Assembly (NCBI RefSeq): GCF_036014115.1
Contig: NZ_CP107913.1
Coordinates: 4,015,001 to 4,079,000, forward strand
Direction of reading: 5' to 3'
Length of the DNA stretch: 64,000 nucleotides
DNA from: Streptomyces sp. NBC_00448
Lineage (GTDB): Bacteria; Actinomycetota; Actinomycetes; Streptomycetales; Streptomycetaceae
The translations under genes and the position numbers were made by a program. Under the pieces are notes generated by a model that worked only from the letters and a program-made list of their open reading frames with translations, was not told where the DNA came from and ran no database searches. This document shows positions 1 to 9,032 of the stretch, piece by piece (within the stretch, counting starts at the first letter, position 1; each line of letters starts with the position of its first letter).

Positions 1-1
1 G

Positions 2-3000
2 GCCGACGGCGTGCCCTGCGACCCGCAGGCGCAGGCGTCGACGGTGCTGCGCGACGGGATGCGGGTCACCGTCGACGACTCGATCGGGCCGTTCATGCGC
101 ACCGGCGAGCCGTCCGGGCGCTACGAACTGCGGGTGTGCGCGGGGCCGGGCGCCGGCCGGGTGGCCCGGCTCGGTGTCGGCACCGCGACCATCGGCTCCG
201 CGGTGGGCTGCACCGTCACCGTGCAGGACCCGGCGATGGCGCCGACCGCCGCGCGCGTCTCGGTGGCCATGGACGGCACCGTGACGCTGATCGGCGCGCC
301 GGGTTCCGGTCTGACGCTGGAGAACGAACCGGTGGAGTCGGAGCGGCAGTGGCCGCTGCGCGCGCAGGTGAAGGCGGGTGAGTCGGTGCTCGTGCTGGAC
401 GAGCCGAGCACGCCGGACGCCCACCTGTCCCCGATGGGCGAGGGCGGCCTCGCCTACAACCGGCCGCCCCGGCTGAACGCGCTGTCGCCGCGGCCGCGGC
501 TGTACGTCCCGCAGAAGGGCGAGAAGAACGACCGCGCCCGGTTCCAGGTGCTCACCCTGGTCGTCCCGCTGCTCTTCGGCGTGATGATGTACTTCATGGT
601 CCACCAGGTCTACATGCTGCTGTTCTGCGTGATGAGCCCGGTGATGATGGTCGGCCAGTGGGTCAGCGAGAACCGCCAGGGCAAGCGCAAGAACCAGGAC
701 GCCGCGAAGAGCTTCAAGGCCGCGATGGCCGAGCACGAAGAGGACCTGGAGGCCGCCCGGCTCTTCGACCAGCGGGAGCGGCGCTCCAACTACCCTGACG
801 CCGCCGAGATCCTGCTCTTCGCGACCGGCCCGCGCCGCCGGCTGTGGGAGCGGCGGCTGACCGACCCGGACGCGATGCGGCTGCGGATCGGCGTCGCCGA
901 CCTGCCCGCCGACATCGAGTTGCAGCCCAAGGGCAACATGCCCGAGGGCGCGCCCCCGCTGGAACTCCCGCTGGTCTACGACGTGCCGCTGCCGCTGCCG
1001 TTCCCGGAGATCGGCGTGATCGGTGTCGCGGGCGAACGGGCCAGGGCGCTGGCCACCACCCGCTGGCTGGTCTCGCAGGCCGCGGTGCTGCACAGCCCGC
1101 GCGACCTGTCGATCGTGGTGCTCTCCTCCGCCCATGACGCCGAGCAGTCGTGGAGCTGGGCGCACTGGCTGCCGCATCTGGCTCCTCAACAGGGCCAGGA
1201 CTGCGTCTCATTGATCGGCACCGACCAGGAGGCGGCCGGCCGCCGGATCAACGAGCTCCTCCAGGAACTGGCCCGGCGCAAGGCGGACTCCGCCGCCAAC
1301 CAGAGCGGCCGGCTGCGCCCGGACCCGTACGTCCTGGTGGTGCTGGACGGTGCGCGGCTGCTGCGCCGGATGCCCGGCCTGCCGCAACTCCTCCAGGAAG
1401 GGCCGCAGTTCGGGATGTTCGCGCTGTGCGTCGACGAGGACGAGCGGCTGCTGCCCGAGGAGGTGCGGCTCGCGGTGTGCTGGTCCCAGCACGCGGCCAG
1501 CCGGCTGCACCTGCGCGGCGCGGGCCTGGAACGGCTCGGCGAAGTACTCGCCGACCAGGTCGGCCCCGACTGGTGCGAGTTGGTGGCCCGCTCCTTGGCG
1601 CCGGTGCGCGACGTCAGCCGCGACGACGCGGACAGCGCGCTGCCCACCTCCGCACGGCTGCTGGACCTGCTGGGCATGCCCGACCCGGTGGGCGAGCAGG
1701 TCGCCGGGATCTGGCAGCGCGGCGGTTCGACGACCGCTGCGCCGATCGGCGTCGGCGCGGACGGCACCTTCGTCCTGGACATCCGCAAGGACGGCCCGCA
1801 CGCGCTGGTCGCGGGCACCACCGGCGCGGGCAAGTCCGAGCTGCTGCAGACGATCATCGCCTCGCTGGCGGTGGCCAACCGCCCCGACGCGCTCAACTTC
1901 GTCCTCATCGACTACAAGGGCGGCAGCGCCTTCCAGGACTGTGCGCGGCTGCCGCACACCGTCGGCATGGTCAGCGACCTGGACGCGCACCTGACCGAGC
2001 GCGCACTCGCCTCGCTCGCCGCGGAGTTGCACCACCGCGAGACGATCCTGTTCAACGCGGGCACCAAGGACATCGAGGACTACAACGACGCACGGCGGAT
2101 GCGGCCGGAGTTGGAGCCGATGCCCCGACTCGTGCTGATCATCGACGAGTTCGCCTCCCTGGTGGCCGAACTGCCGGACTTCATCGCCGGTCTGGTCGAC
2201 ATCGCCCGCCGCGGCCGTTCGCTGGGCGTGCACCTGGTGCTGGCGACGCAGCGGCCCGCCGGTGTGGTCAGCGCCGACATCCGCGCCAACACCAACCTGC
2301 GGATCGCGCTGCGCGTCACCGACGCGGACGAGTCGCGGGACGTCATCGACGCGCCCGACTCGGGGGCGATCGCCAAGTCCACGCCAGGCCGCGCCTATGT
2401 CCGCTCCGGCGCCCAGTCGCTGGTCGGCGTGCAGTCCGCGCGTATCGGTGGCCGCCGCCCGGCGGTCGGCCAGGAGCGCACCAAGGCCGAGGTGGCACCG
2501 CTGGGTTGGCGGTCGCTGGGCCGGCCGATACCGCGCGGCGCGCAGGGCGACGGCGACGACGGCACCATGGTGACCGACCTCGCGGTGCTGGTGGACGCGA
2601 TCAGGGAAGCCTCCGACCTGCTCGGCTTCCCGGCGCCGCGCAAGCCGTGGCTGGACCCGCTGCCCGAGCACATCGTCGCGGAGGACCTGCCGGCGGATGC
2701 CGGCGCGACCCCGACCGGCGACGTCTCGCCGATCGGCTACGGTCTGACCGACCTGCCCGCGCAGCAGGCCCGCGCCCGGCTCTCGGTCGACCTGGTGCAC
2801 GGCGAGCACGTCCTGATCGCCGGTGGCCCGCGCTCGGGCCGCTCCACCGCGCTGCGTACGATCGCCGGCTCGCTCGCCCGCGACACCGCGCCCAGCGACG
2901 TGCACCTCTACGCCATCGACTGCGGCGCCAACGCGCTGCTGCCGCTGGTGGCGCTGCCGCACTGCGGGGCGGTCGTCACCCGCGACCAGCCGGAGCGGCT

Positions 3001-4255
3001 GTCGCGGCTGCTGGACCGGCTGTCCAGCGAGGTGTCGCGGCGGCAGCAACTCCTCGCCGTCAAGGGCGCGTCCAGTGCAGCCGAGCAGCGGGCGATGGCG
3101 GCCACCCCGGAGGAGCGGCTGCCGTGGATGGTGCTGCTGCTCGACAACTGGGAGGGCTACACCTCGACCTTCGAGTCGTACAACTACGGCAAGTTGATCG
3201 AGGGGGCCATGCGGCTGTTCCGGGAAGGCGGTTCGGCCGGGCTGAAGGTCGTCATGACATCGGACCGGTCCGGTTTCCTCGGAGCGATCTCGTCGGTCTT
3301 CGCGGACAAGCTGATCCTGCGGATGGCCGACCCGAACGACTACGTCAACGGCGGCCTGGGCCCGCGTGACGTGCCGAAGAACATGCCGTCCGGACGGGCG
3401 CTGCGCCCCACCGACCACGGCGTCCAGGAGAACCAGGTGGCGCTGCTGGCCGCGGACCCGGCCGGCCAGGCGCAGGTGGAGGTGCTGCAGCGGATCGGAC
3501 GGCAGTCCACCGAGCGGATCGGGCGGGTGGGGCGGCTGCCGAAGCCGCAGCGGCCGATGCGGGTGGACGCGCTGCCGCCGCGGGTCACGCTGACCGACGC
3601 GATGGCGCTCGACCCGGACTTCACGCCGTCGTCGCCGCTGTGGGCGCTGATGGGCGTGGGCGGCGACGAGTTGGCGCCGGTCGGGATCGATCTGCAGGAC
3701 GCCGGGCCCGGGTTCGTGATCGCCGGGCCGCCGAAGTCGGGCCGCTCGACGGCGCTGATCACGGCGGCACGGTCGCTGCTCGCCGCCGGTACGCCGGTGG
3801 TGCTGGTCACCCCGCGCCGTTCCCCGCTGCGCGACCTGGCCGGTCAACCCGGCGTGCTGGGACTGCTGATGGGCACCGACGCGAGCGCGGAGGACCTGAC
3901 GGAGCTGACCGGCAAGGCGGGCGGCGAGAAGTTCGTGGTCCTCGTGGACGACAGCGAACTCCTCTACGACACCACGCTGGAGACGGCGCTGGAGGAGGTC
4001 GTCAAGAGCGGCATGGACGGCGACCACGCGCTGATCGCGGCCGGGTCGGCGGACTCGATGGGCTCGCAGTACCGCGGTTTCGTGGTGGAGGCGCGGAAGT
4101 CGCGCAACGGCATGTTGCTGTCGCCGCAGGGCGGTTCCGAGGGCGACCTGTTCAACGTGCGGCTGCCGCGGGACGTGGGCGGCGGCCCGCTCGGCCGCGG
4201 TCTGCTGATCCGCGGGGGCACGGTGATGCAGGTGCAGGCGGCGGAGCCGGTGTAG
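2..4255 (+). CDS. eccC: Type VII secretion ATPase EccC (5' partial)
   Basis: Membrane-bound FtsK/SpoIIIE-type ATPase that drives export of WXG100 proteins through the ESX/type VII channel. The frame is open to the window edge. The GTG at 11 is internal by appearance, because the sequence before it (Ala-Asp-Gly then ValProCysAspPro) looks like the middle of the N-terminal domain, so some tens of residues are probably missing. Counted from 11: forkhead-associated-like region to about 150, two membrane segments about 178-213, then three ATPase modules. Their P-loops are GTTGAGKSE (~600), GGPRSGRST (~937) and GPPKSGRST (~1237). Only the first has a canonical Walker B (LIIDEF, ~708), as is usual for EccC, where modules 2 and 3 bind substrate or regulate. 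The rest of the ESX locus should lie upstream. A convergent WXG100 gene follows. Confidence 0.93.
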   Translation, partial: ADGVPCDPQAQASTVLRDGMRVTVDDSIGPFMRTGEPSGRYELRVCAGPGAGRVARLGVGTATIGSAVGCTVTVQDPAMAPTAARVSVAMDGTVTLIGAPGSGLTLENEPVESERQWPLRAQVKAGESVLVLDEPSTPDAHLSPMGEGGLAYNRPPRLNALSPRPRLYVPQKGEKNDRARFQVLTLVVPLLFGVMMYFMVHQVYMLLFCVMSPVMMVGQWVSENRQGKRKNQDAAKSFKAAMAEHEEDLEAARLFDQRERRSNYPDAAEILLFATGPRRRLWERRLTDPDAMRLRIGVADLPADIELQPKGNMPEGAPPLELPLVYDVPLPLPFPEIGVIGVAGERARALATTRWLVSQAAVLHSPRDLSIVVLSSAHDAEQSWSWAHWLPHLAPQQGQDCVSLIGTDQEAAGRRINELLQELARRKADSAANQSGRLRPDPYVLVVLDGARLLRRMPGLPQLLQEGPQFGMFALCVDEDERLLPEEVRLAVCWSQHAASRLHLRGAGLERLGEVLADQVGPDWCELVARSLAPVRDVSRDDADSALPTSARLLDLLGMPDPVGEQVAGIWQRGGSTTAAPIGVGADGTFVLDIRKDGPHALVAGTTGAGKSELLQTIIASLAVANRPDALNFVLIDYKGGSAFQDCARLPHTVGMVSDLDAHLTERALASLAAELHHRETILFNAGTKDIEDYNDARRMRPELEPMPRLVLIIDEFASLVAELPDFIAGLVDIARRGRSLGVHLVLATQRPAGVVSADIRANTNLRIALRVTDADESRDVIDAPDSGAIAKSTPGRAYVRSGAQSLVGVQSARIGGRRPAVGQERTKAEVAPLGWRSLGRPIPRGAQGDGDDGTMVTDLAVLVDAIREASDLLGFPAPRKPWLDPLPEHIVAEDLPADAGATPTGDVSPIGYGLTDLPAQQARARLSVDLVHGEHVLIAGGPRSGRSTALRTIAGSLARDTAPSDVHLYAIDCGANALLPLVALPHCGAVVTRDQPERLSRLLDRLSSEVSRRQQLLAVKGASSAAEQRAMAATPEERLPWMVLLLDNWEGYTSTFESYNYGKLIEGAMRLFREGGSAGLKVVMTSDRSGFLGAISSVFADKLILRMADPNDYVNGGLGPRDVPKNMPSGRALRPTDHGVQENQVALLAADPAGQAQVEVLQRIGRQSTERIGRVGRLPKPQRPMRVDALPPRVTLTDAMALDPDFTPSSPLWALMGVGGDELAPVGIDLQDAGPGFVIAGPPKSGRSTALITAARSLLAAGTPVVLVTPRRSPLRDLAGQPGVLGLLMGTDASAEDLTELTGKAGGEKFVVLVDDSELLYDTTLETALEEVVKSGMDGDHALIAAGSADSMGSQYRGFVVEARKSRNGMLLSPQGGSEGDLFNVRLPRDVGGGPLGRGLLIRGGTVMQVQAAEPV

Positions 4256-4294
4256 TCGGGGTTCGCTTTACGGGGACCTGCGTGCAACTGGCCT

Positions 4295-4327
4295 GCGGGG
4301 CCGCGCCGTTCAAGGGCGCGGCCCCGC
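4295..4327 (+). terminator. Factor-independent terminator-like hairpin after eccC
   Basis: A perfect 13-bp stem (4295-4307 with 4315-4327) encloses a 7-nt loop, GTTCAAG, about 40 bases after the eccC stop. There is no T-tract, which is normal in Streptomyces. The position suits termination of the eccC transcript. Confidence 0.7.
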
Positions 4328-4425
4328 TTACGTCTCCGGCCGGCTGACCGGCTGACTGGGCGGCTGGGGCAGGCGCGGGCACGACGGGCAGGCGCCCGGG
4401 CGGGTGGAAGGGCGGGGGCATGCGG

Positions 4426-4467
4426 AAGGGCCGGGCGGTCGGAGCGATGCTCCGAAGCCCGGCCCTT
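4426..4467 (-). terminator. Long hairpin after the WXG100 gene
   Basis: An 11-bp outer stem (4426-4436 with 4457-4467) contains an inner 6-bp stem, CGGAGC/GCTCCG (4440-4445 with 4449-4454). It lies about 40 bases past the WXG100 stop on the minus strand. Together with the hairpin at 4295-4327 it separates two convergent units. Confidence 0.6.
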
Positions 4468-4504
4468 GCGGTACCGCGCGGCCTCGAACGTGACCGGACC
4501 AGCG

Positions 4505-4774
4505 TCAGCTGGTGGCGTGCTCGATGTTGGTCGCGTTGGTCTTGGCGGAGTTCTGGGCCTCGTGAAGCGTCGACACGAACTTCTCGAAGGTCGGCTTCAG
4601 CTGCTCCCACTCGCTGCGGAACTGGTTGGCGCGCGGGCCCTTCCAGTAGTCCGCACTGCTGCTGGTCGCAGAGTGAAGGTGGTTGATCAGCGTCGCGAGG
4701 TTACCGGCCTCGGTTCCGAACTTTCCCGCCAGTGCAGTCAGTTGGGCGATATCGGCGCCCTGCATACCCGCCAT
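4505..4774 (-). CDS. WXG100 (ESAT-6-like) type VII secretion substrate
   Basis: Small secreted helical-hairpin protein of 89 residues, within the family's usual ~100. The central turn motif is present as Trp44-Lys45-Gly46. The flanking halves are amphipathic and helix-compatible, and there is no signal peptide. It is predicted to be exported by the EccC system encoded convergently beside it. The ATG at 4774 follows a strong ribosome site (GGGGAGGG, 4781-4788). A possible -10, TAGCGT, is at 4831-4836 on the minus strand. No C-terminal YxxxD/E export signal is visible, so a partner protein may carry it. ESX substrates are commonly paired, but only one is in the window; its partner may lie outside. 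Confidence 0.88.
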   Translation of the reverse strand: MAGMQGADIAQLTALAGKFGTEAGNLATLINHLHSATSSSADYWKGPRANQFRSEWEQLKPTFEKFVSTLHEAQNSAKTNATNIEHATS

Positions 4775-4840
4775 GTGCGTCCCTCCCCGTTAGTAGGAAA
4801 ACGTGGCGGACACCTCATCCGCCATACGGGACGCTAGCAA

Positions 4841-4866
4841 ACGGGGGCCGTGAATGCAGCCCCCGT
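4841..4866 (-). terminator. Hairpin between lipoprotein and WXG100 genes
   Basis: Perfect 8-bp arms ACGGGGGC (4841-4848) and GCCCCCGT (4859-4866). It could end the lipoprotein transcript about 115 bases after its stop, or lie just upstream of the WXG100 promoter. There is no T-tract. Confidence 0.35.
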
Positions 4867-4982
4867 CCCAGACGCCCCGCCCGTTTGTTGCCGAACGTGG
4901 ACATCACCACGGGAACGTCACCCACGGGACGCGGTCCGCCCACTGTTCGGTGCGTGCCGCTGTTCCGTGCGTGCCGCGTTAT

Positions 4983-5603
4983 TCAGCTGCTGGGCAAGCC
5001 GGTTCGGGTGAACGTGTCGGTGGGTCCGTCGGTCCACTGCACGGTGAGCGTCTTGCCGTCCGCGGCCATCACGCCGTGTCCGGAGGTCCGTTCCTTGTCG
5101 CCGTCCATGCAGGTCATGGTCAGGTGGACGCCGTCCCGGTCGGTGTAACTGCCGCCGCACAGGTGGTCGCTGGTCAAGGCGGCCTTGCCCTTGCCGAGCA
5201 CGAGTTGCACTTTCACCCCGTCGACGGTGGCGAGCCAGACGCCCTCGACGGTCTGTGTGGAGTCCGTGGACGCCCCACCGGTGTCGCCGCCCTCCGCGGT
5301 GTCGGTGGCCGAACCGGTCGCGCTCGGCGTGCCGGTGCTCGCGGCGGAGACCGACGGCGCCGGCGGCAGCGTGGCCGTCCGGCTCGCGCTCGGTTCCTTC
5401 CTGGCGTCGGTGCTGCGCCCGCTGCCACCACACCCGGTCAGCAGGAGTGCTGCGGCGACCACCGCGGCGGCGGTCGCCGTACCCGCGTACCGGGCCGCCG
5501 TGGCGCGGCCGCGCAGGCCCGCGGCACCCGGCCGGCTCTGACCGTCCCCGCGGTTTCGACTTCGACTGCGACTTCGACGACTCAAACGACTCCGACAGCG
5601 CAT
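4983..5603 (-). CDS. Putative lipoprotein
   Basis: Secreted lipid-anchored protein of unknown function, 206 residues. I chose the ATG at 5603 over the GTG at 5609 because GGGGGAG (5609-5615) lies 5 nt upstream of it. An unusually long Arg/Ser-rich N-terminus (about 40 residues) precedes a hydrophobic stretch ending in the lipobox Leu-Leu-Thr-Gly-Cys, with Cys near residue 58. A Ser/Thr/Ala-rich linker follows. The C-terminal ~90 residues form a compact domain with two Cys (in HLCGG and MTCMDG), which may be disulphide-bonded. The Arg/Ser tract is encoded by a simple AGTCG-type repeat, so the N-terminus may vary between strains or the true start may be later. Confidence 0.72.
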   Translation of the reverse strand: MRCRSRLSRRSRSRSRNRGDGQSRPGAAGLRGRATAARYAGTATAAAVVAAALLLTGCGGSGRSTDARKEPSASRTATLPPAPSVSAASTGTPSATGSATDTAEGGDTGGASTDSTQTVEGVWLATVDGVKVQLVLGKGKAALTSDHLCGGSYTDRDGVHLTMTCMDGDKERTSGHGVMAADGKTLTVQWTDGPTDTFTRTGLPSS

Positions 5604-5953
5604 CCGCACTCCCCCATGTCGCGATGTGGAACCCAGCGGACACGCAAGCTACCAGCAGCCGAACGACTACGCGCAGTCCGAACCCCCGTCCCGCCCGCAC
5701 CTCACCCCGACAGCCACGCACGGCTCCACATTCGCCACACACAGGCACCACAACACCCGCTCCCGCCTCCCAGCAGCCTCACCGCCGCGACACAGCCACG
5801 GGCCGACGCCGTACGGGTGATGACGGCGCGGGCGCCCGTCTCGCTCGGGCCTGTCCCGGCCTTCGGTACGCGGCCCGGTGAGCGCGCGGCCACGTCGGTC
5901 CGCGTCCCGGTCGGCGCCCGTCTCCGCCAACCGGCTGGGCGCTCCCGACCGGG
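5604..5953. other. 350-bp intergenic region without a recognised gene
   Basis: C-rich spacer between the lipoprotein start and the hydrolase stop. It contains the lipoprotein ribosome site (5609-5615). Short open frames here have neither ribosome sites nor recognisable products. I see no clear hairpin or promoter. Confidence 0.5.
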
Positions 5954-6952
5954 TCATGCCGAGCCCGCGGCCTCCCGTTCGGCGAGGGCCTCACCGACGA
6001 AACGCTCCAACGTCTCCACCCAGGCCTCGGGTTGGTCCCACGGAGCGAGATGACCGGCGTCGGCTATCTCGGCGTAGCGCCCGCGCGGCAGGACACGGAC
6101 CATCTCCTGCGCCTCGGCGCGGCCCAACTCGCCGGCCGGCCCGCGGACGACGAGCGCCGGGCAGTGCACCCGGGCCAACTCGTCCCAGTGGGCGTCACGT
6201 ATCCAGGGGTCGCGGGAGCCGAGCAGATGCGCGGGTTCGTACATCGGGCGCCAGCCGTCCTCCCGTTCGCTCATCACCTCGGCGAAGAAGTCGCCGCGAA
6301 CCGGGTCAGGCGGATCGGCCCACGGGTCGGTGACGCCGAACCACTGGCGTACGTCGCCGAGCGTGGCGAAGGGCAGCGGCCAGGACGCCAGCCACTCCGC
6401 CCACTCCCGCTGTCCCGCCTCCCCCAGGGCCGAGGCGCGCATGTCGCAGATGACGACGGCCGCCACGAGGTCGGGCCGCCGCGCCGCGCACTGCCAGGCG
6501 GTCAGCGCGCCCATGGAGTGGCCGACGAGGGTGACCGGACCGAGGTCGAGTTGCTCGATGGCGGCGATGGCGTCACGCACGTACGCCTCAGGGGTGTAGG
6601 GGCCGTCGGGCTTGCCGCTGTGGCCGTGGCCGCGCTGGTCGAGAGCGAGCGCTCGATAGTGCGGGGCGAGCCGCCTGGCGGTGGCGGCCCAGTGCGAGGC
6701 GCGGCCGAGCAGGCCGTGCAGCAGCAGCATTCCGGGGCGGGGCTCGGCGCCCCCGTCCGCCGCCGGGCGCCCGGCGGCCAGGGCCACGCCGCTCGCCGCG
6801 CGCACGTCGGCCCGTACGGCCCTGCCCATGCCCGCACCGGCAGGCAGGCCCGCACCCGCGGGTGCGCCCGGCCCGGCCGCGGCCGACCCGCCGTACTCCC
6901 ACGCCGCGAGCCGCAGACCGCCCGCTCCCGTGACGTCATGCCGTGTGGCCAT
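5954..6952 (-). CDS. Alpha/beta hydrolase
   Basis: Probable serine hydrolase of the alpha/beta fold, 332 residues; substrate unknown. The oxyanion motif LLLHGLLG is at about 76-83, DQRGHGHS at 105-112, nucleophile elbow GHSMG with Ser146, and catalytic His in AGHLAP near 300. The acid position reads Gly-Glu rather than the more usual Asp. An Ala/Gly-rich insert (about 22-72) separates the first strand from the oxyanion motif and inflates the length. The ATG at 6952 is preceded by a G-rich ribosome site. The upstream region carries a LexA-like box next to a -10 (7059-7080), which suggests DNA-damage control. Confidence 0.88.
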   Translation of the reverse strand: MATRHDVTGAGGLRLAAWEYGGSAAAGPGAPAGAGLPAGAGMGRAVRADVRAASGVALAAGRPAADGGAEPRPGMLLLHGLLGRASHWAATARRLAPHYRALALDQRGHGHSGKPDGPYTPEAYVRDAIAAIEQLDLGPVTLVGHSMGALTAWQCAARRPDLVAAVVICDMRASALGEAGQREWAEWLASWPLPFATLGDVRQWFGVTDPWADPPDPVRGDFFAEVMSEREDGWRPMYEPAHLLGSRDPWIRDAHWDELARVHCPALVVRGPAGELGRAEAQEMVRVLPRGRYAEIADAGHLAPWDQPEAWVETLERFVGEALAEREAAGSA

Positions 6953-7058
6953 CCCGCACCCCCTTCCGCTCCTCGTCCGACACCGGCGGGTGCAGATGGG
7001 CGCCCGCCGGCCGCTCGGTCGCGGTTCTTCCGCGCCGCGCTGATCCCTTGCACCGGCA

Positions 7059-7080
7059 ACGCTATCGAACTTCTATTCGA
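7059..7080 (-). promoter_or_regulatory. LexA-like SOS box joined to a -10 element
   Basis: TCGAACTTCTATTCGA (7065-7080) matches the actinobacterial LexA palindrome TCGAAC-N4-GTTCGA at 11 of 12 arm positions. Directly abutting it, a minus-strand -10 (TAGCGT, 7059-7064) points to the hydrolase gene about 107 nt away. The box would fill the -35/-10 spacer, a classic repressor position. The -35 itself is poor. Confidence 0.5.
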
Positions 7081-7265
7081 ACATGGGGCTCACGCGCCCA
7101 ACACCGCTCGTTCGAGTGACAGCGCTCAAGGATTGGCCGCGTGGGCCGAGGGGAGGACTTGGACGGGACGCGGCGTGCAGGGGAAGCGGGTCGCGGGAAG
7201 GTCTCGGGAAGCTCGGGGTCCCGGGTCCTTCGGGGATCGCAGGGGAGGGGCGAGGGGAGGGAAGA

Positions 7266-7293
7266 GCCCCGGTGCCGCACGCGGCACCGGGGC
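7266..7293 (-). terminator. Terminator after dmdR1
   Basis: Arms 7266-7278 and 7281-7293 are perfectly complementary over 13 bp, giving about 12 paired bases around a CACG turn. It lies about 78 bases past the dmdR1 stop. No T-tract follows on the minus strand. Confidence 0.65.
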
Positions 7294-7370
7294 CTCGCCT
7301 TGTCCCGCGGTGCACCGGACGCACCACCCGGCGCACCGCACAGATGGCGCGTCCTGGTGCGCGACGCGCC

Positions 7371-8063
7371 CTACCGCTTGGCGACGAAGACGTACGAGGC
7401 GATCTCAGGGTCCAGCTCGGCGGCCTCGCCGCCGCTGCCGACCATGACGCCGCCCGCCGAACCCGTCACGCTCACCACGGCGCCCGGCTGCACGCCGGCC
7501 CGCCGCAGCGTGTGCATGACCTGCGCGTCGGTCTGGATCGGCTCCCCGATCCTGCGGACCACCACGCTCGCGCCGGCGCTGCCGGGGTTGAGTTCACTGA
7601 GGCTGACCATGCCCTCCTCCAGGAAGGGGTCCGCCTCCGTGGCCTCGCCCAGCTCCTCAAGGCCCGGGATCGGGTTGCCGTACGGCGACTCGGTGGGGTG
7701 CCGCAGGATCTCCAGCACCCGCCGCTCCACGGCCTCGCTCATCACGTGCTCCCAGCGGCACGCCTCGGCGTGCACCTGCTCCCACTCCAGGCCGATCACG
7801 TCGACCAGCAGGCATTCCGCGATGCGGTGCTTGCGCATCACCCGCGTCGCCGTGCGGCGCCCCTCGTCGGTGAGTTCCAGGTGCCGGTCCCCCGCGACGT
7901 GCAGCAGCCCGTCGCGTTCCATGCGTGCCACGGTCTGGGAGACCGTGGGCCCGCTCTGGTCGAGCCGCTCGGCGATCCGAGCGCGCATCGGAACCACACC
8001 TTCCTCCTCCAGCTCCAAAATGGTGCGGAGATACATCTCCGTCGTGTCGATCAGTCCGGACAT
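7371..8063 (-). CDS. dmdR1: DtxR/IdeR-family iron-dependent repressor DmdR1
   Basis: Global iron regulator: with Fe2+ bound it represses siderophore and iron-uptake genes. 230 residues, full length for DmdR1/IdeR. An N-terminal winged helix (about 1-75, with SGPTVSQTVARMERDGL as recognition helix) is followed by a metal-binding dimerisation domain. That domain shows the family residues in C102-x2-E-H (CRWEHVMSEAVE), with a second site around Met10 and His79. An SH3-like C-terminal domain starts near 150. The ATG at 8063 has ribosome site GAGGGG (8069-8074). The gene is divergent from the SIS-domain gene. The opposite strand is open for over 1 kb across it, which recalls the S. coelicolor adm gene reported antiparallel to dmdR1 (see findings). 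Confidence 0.94.
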   Translation of the reverse strand: MSGLIDTTEMYLRTILELEEEGVVPMRARIAERLDQSGPTVSQTVARMERDGLLHVAGDRHLELTDEGRRTATRVMRKHRIAECLLVDVIGLEWEQVHAEACRWEHVMSEAVERRVLEILRHPTESPYGNPIPGLEELGEATEADPFLEEGMVSLSELNPGSAGASVVVRRIGEPIQTDAQVMHTLRRAGVQPGAVVSVTGSAGGVMVGSGGEAAELDPEIASYVFVAKR

Positions 8064-8204
8064 GCGCGCCCCTCATTTACTCGTGCGTGGCCCCGCCACA
8101 ATTCTGACTCATCCCACGGACATCGGGCTCCGCGCCGACCGGACAGCTCCGCCGCACGCTGGTTTTCTTGACACCGGCCAGGGCCTGGCAGCACGGTGAT
8201 CCGC

Positions 8205-8966
8205 ATGACCGACCCCCGCCAGGAACCGGCCGAGCGCTATTTCGACGCCGCGATCGCACTACTTCGCCGGGCCCGCGACGAGGAGGGGGAATCCGTCCGG
8301 CAGGCCGCCGCCGCGGTCGCTGACGCGATCACCGCGGGCGGCCGGATCTTCGCCTTCGGGGCAGGCCACTCCTCGCTGCCCGCCCAGGACGTGGTGTACC
8401 GCGCGGGCGGCCTCGCCCTGGTCAACCTACTCTCCGTCCCCGGTGTCGTCGGCGTCGATGTGGTCCCCGCCACCCTGGGCAGCGCCCTGGAGCGCGTCGA
8501 GGGGCTGGCGGGTGCCGCCCTGGACACCAGTCCGGCCCGCGCGGGCGACGTGCTCTTCGTGATCTCGCTGTCCGGCCGCAACACCCTGCCGATCGAGATG
8601 GCGCAGAACGCCCGCGTCCTGGGCATGACCGTCATCGGTGTGACCTCGCTCGCATACGCCCGGGAGACCGCTTCCCGGCACGCGACCGGCACCTTCCTGA
8701 AGGACCACTGCGACATCGTGGTGGACTCCAAGATCCCGGTGGGCGACGCCGAACTGGCCGACGACCGGATTCCCGCGCCCTTCGCGCCGGCCTCCACCGT
8801 CGTCACCAGCGCCCTGATGCAAGCCGTGATGGCGACCGCCGCCACTGACCTCGCCGCCCGCGGCGCGGTCCCCCCGATGATCCGCTCGGGCAACGTGGAC
8901 GGCGGCCACGAGTGGAACGGCCGCGTCTTCGAGGAGTACCGCGACCGGATCTTCTTCCGGCGCTGA
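8205..8966 (+). CDS. SIS-domain sugar-phosphate-binding protein
   Basis: Single SIS (sugar isomerase) domain protein of 253 residues. Such folds bind phosphosugars as isomerases or regulators; the substrate here is unknown. The Gly-rich FGAGHSS motif (~47-53) and the Ser-rich ISLSGRN (~122-128) are the two expected phosphosugar-binding loops. An HATGTF/DKIP segment and the C-terminal GNVDGGHEWN are typical of the UPF0309/GmhA-like subgroup. The ATG at 8205 with GGTGA (8195-8199) fits better than the GTG at 8196. It is divergent from dmdR1, so the two could share control, though no iron box was seen. A TTGACA occurs at 8168-8173, without a convincing -10. Confidence 0.87.
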   Translation: MTDPRQEPAERYFDAAIALLRRARDEEGESVRQAAAAVADAITAGGRIFAFGAGHSSLPAQDVVYRAGGLALVNLLSVPGVVGVDVVPATLGSALERVEGLAGAALDTSPARAGDVLFVISLSGRNTLPIEMAQNARVLGMTVIGVTSLAYARETASRHATGTFLKDHCDIVVDSKIPVGDAELADDRIPAPFAPASTVVTSALMQAVMATAATDLAARGAVPPMIRSGNVDGGHEWNGRVFEEYRDRIFFRR

Positions 8967-9032
8967 GACCCGCCGGCCCGGTGCGCGGGCCGCCCGCCGG
9001 CGCCGGCCCAAGGCGCCGGGTTCGCCGCGCGC

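Noticed and set aside
1208-4027. 939-codon open frame antisense to eccC
   Set aside because: High-GC codon bias keeps the antisense frame open; the product is His/Arg/Val-rich with no domain, and eccC is unambiguous.
8064-8204. Iron box between dmdR1 and the SIS gene
   Set aside because: No TTAGGTTAGGCTCACCTAA-like sequence could be found.
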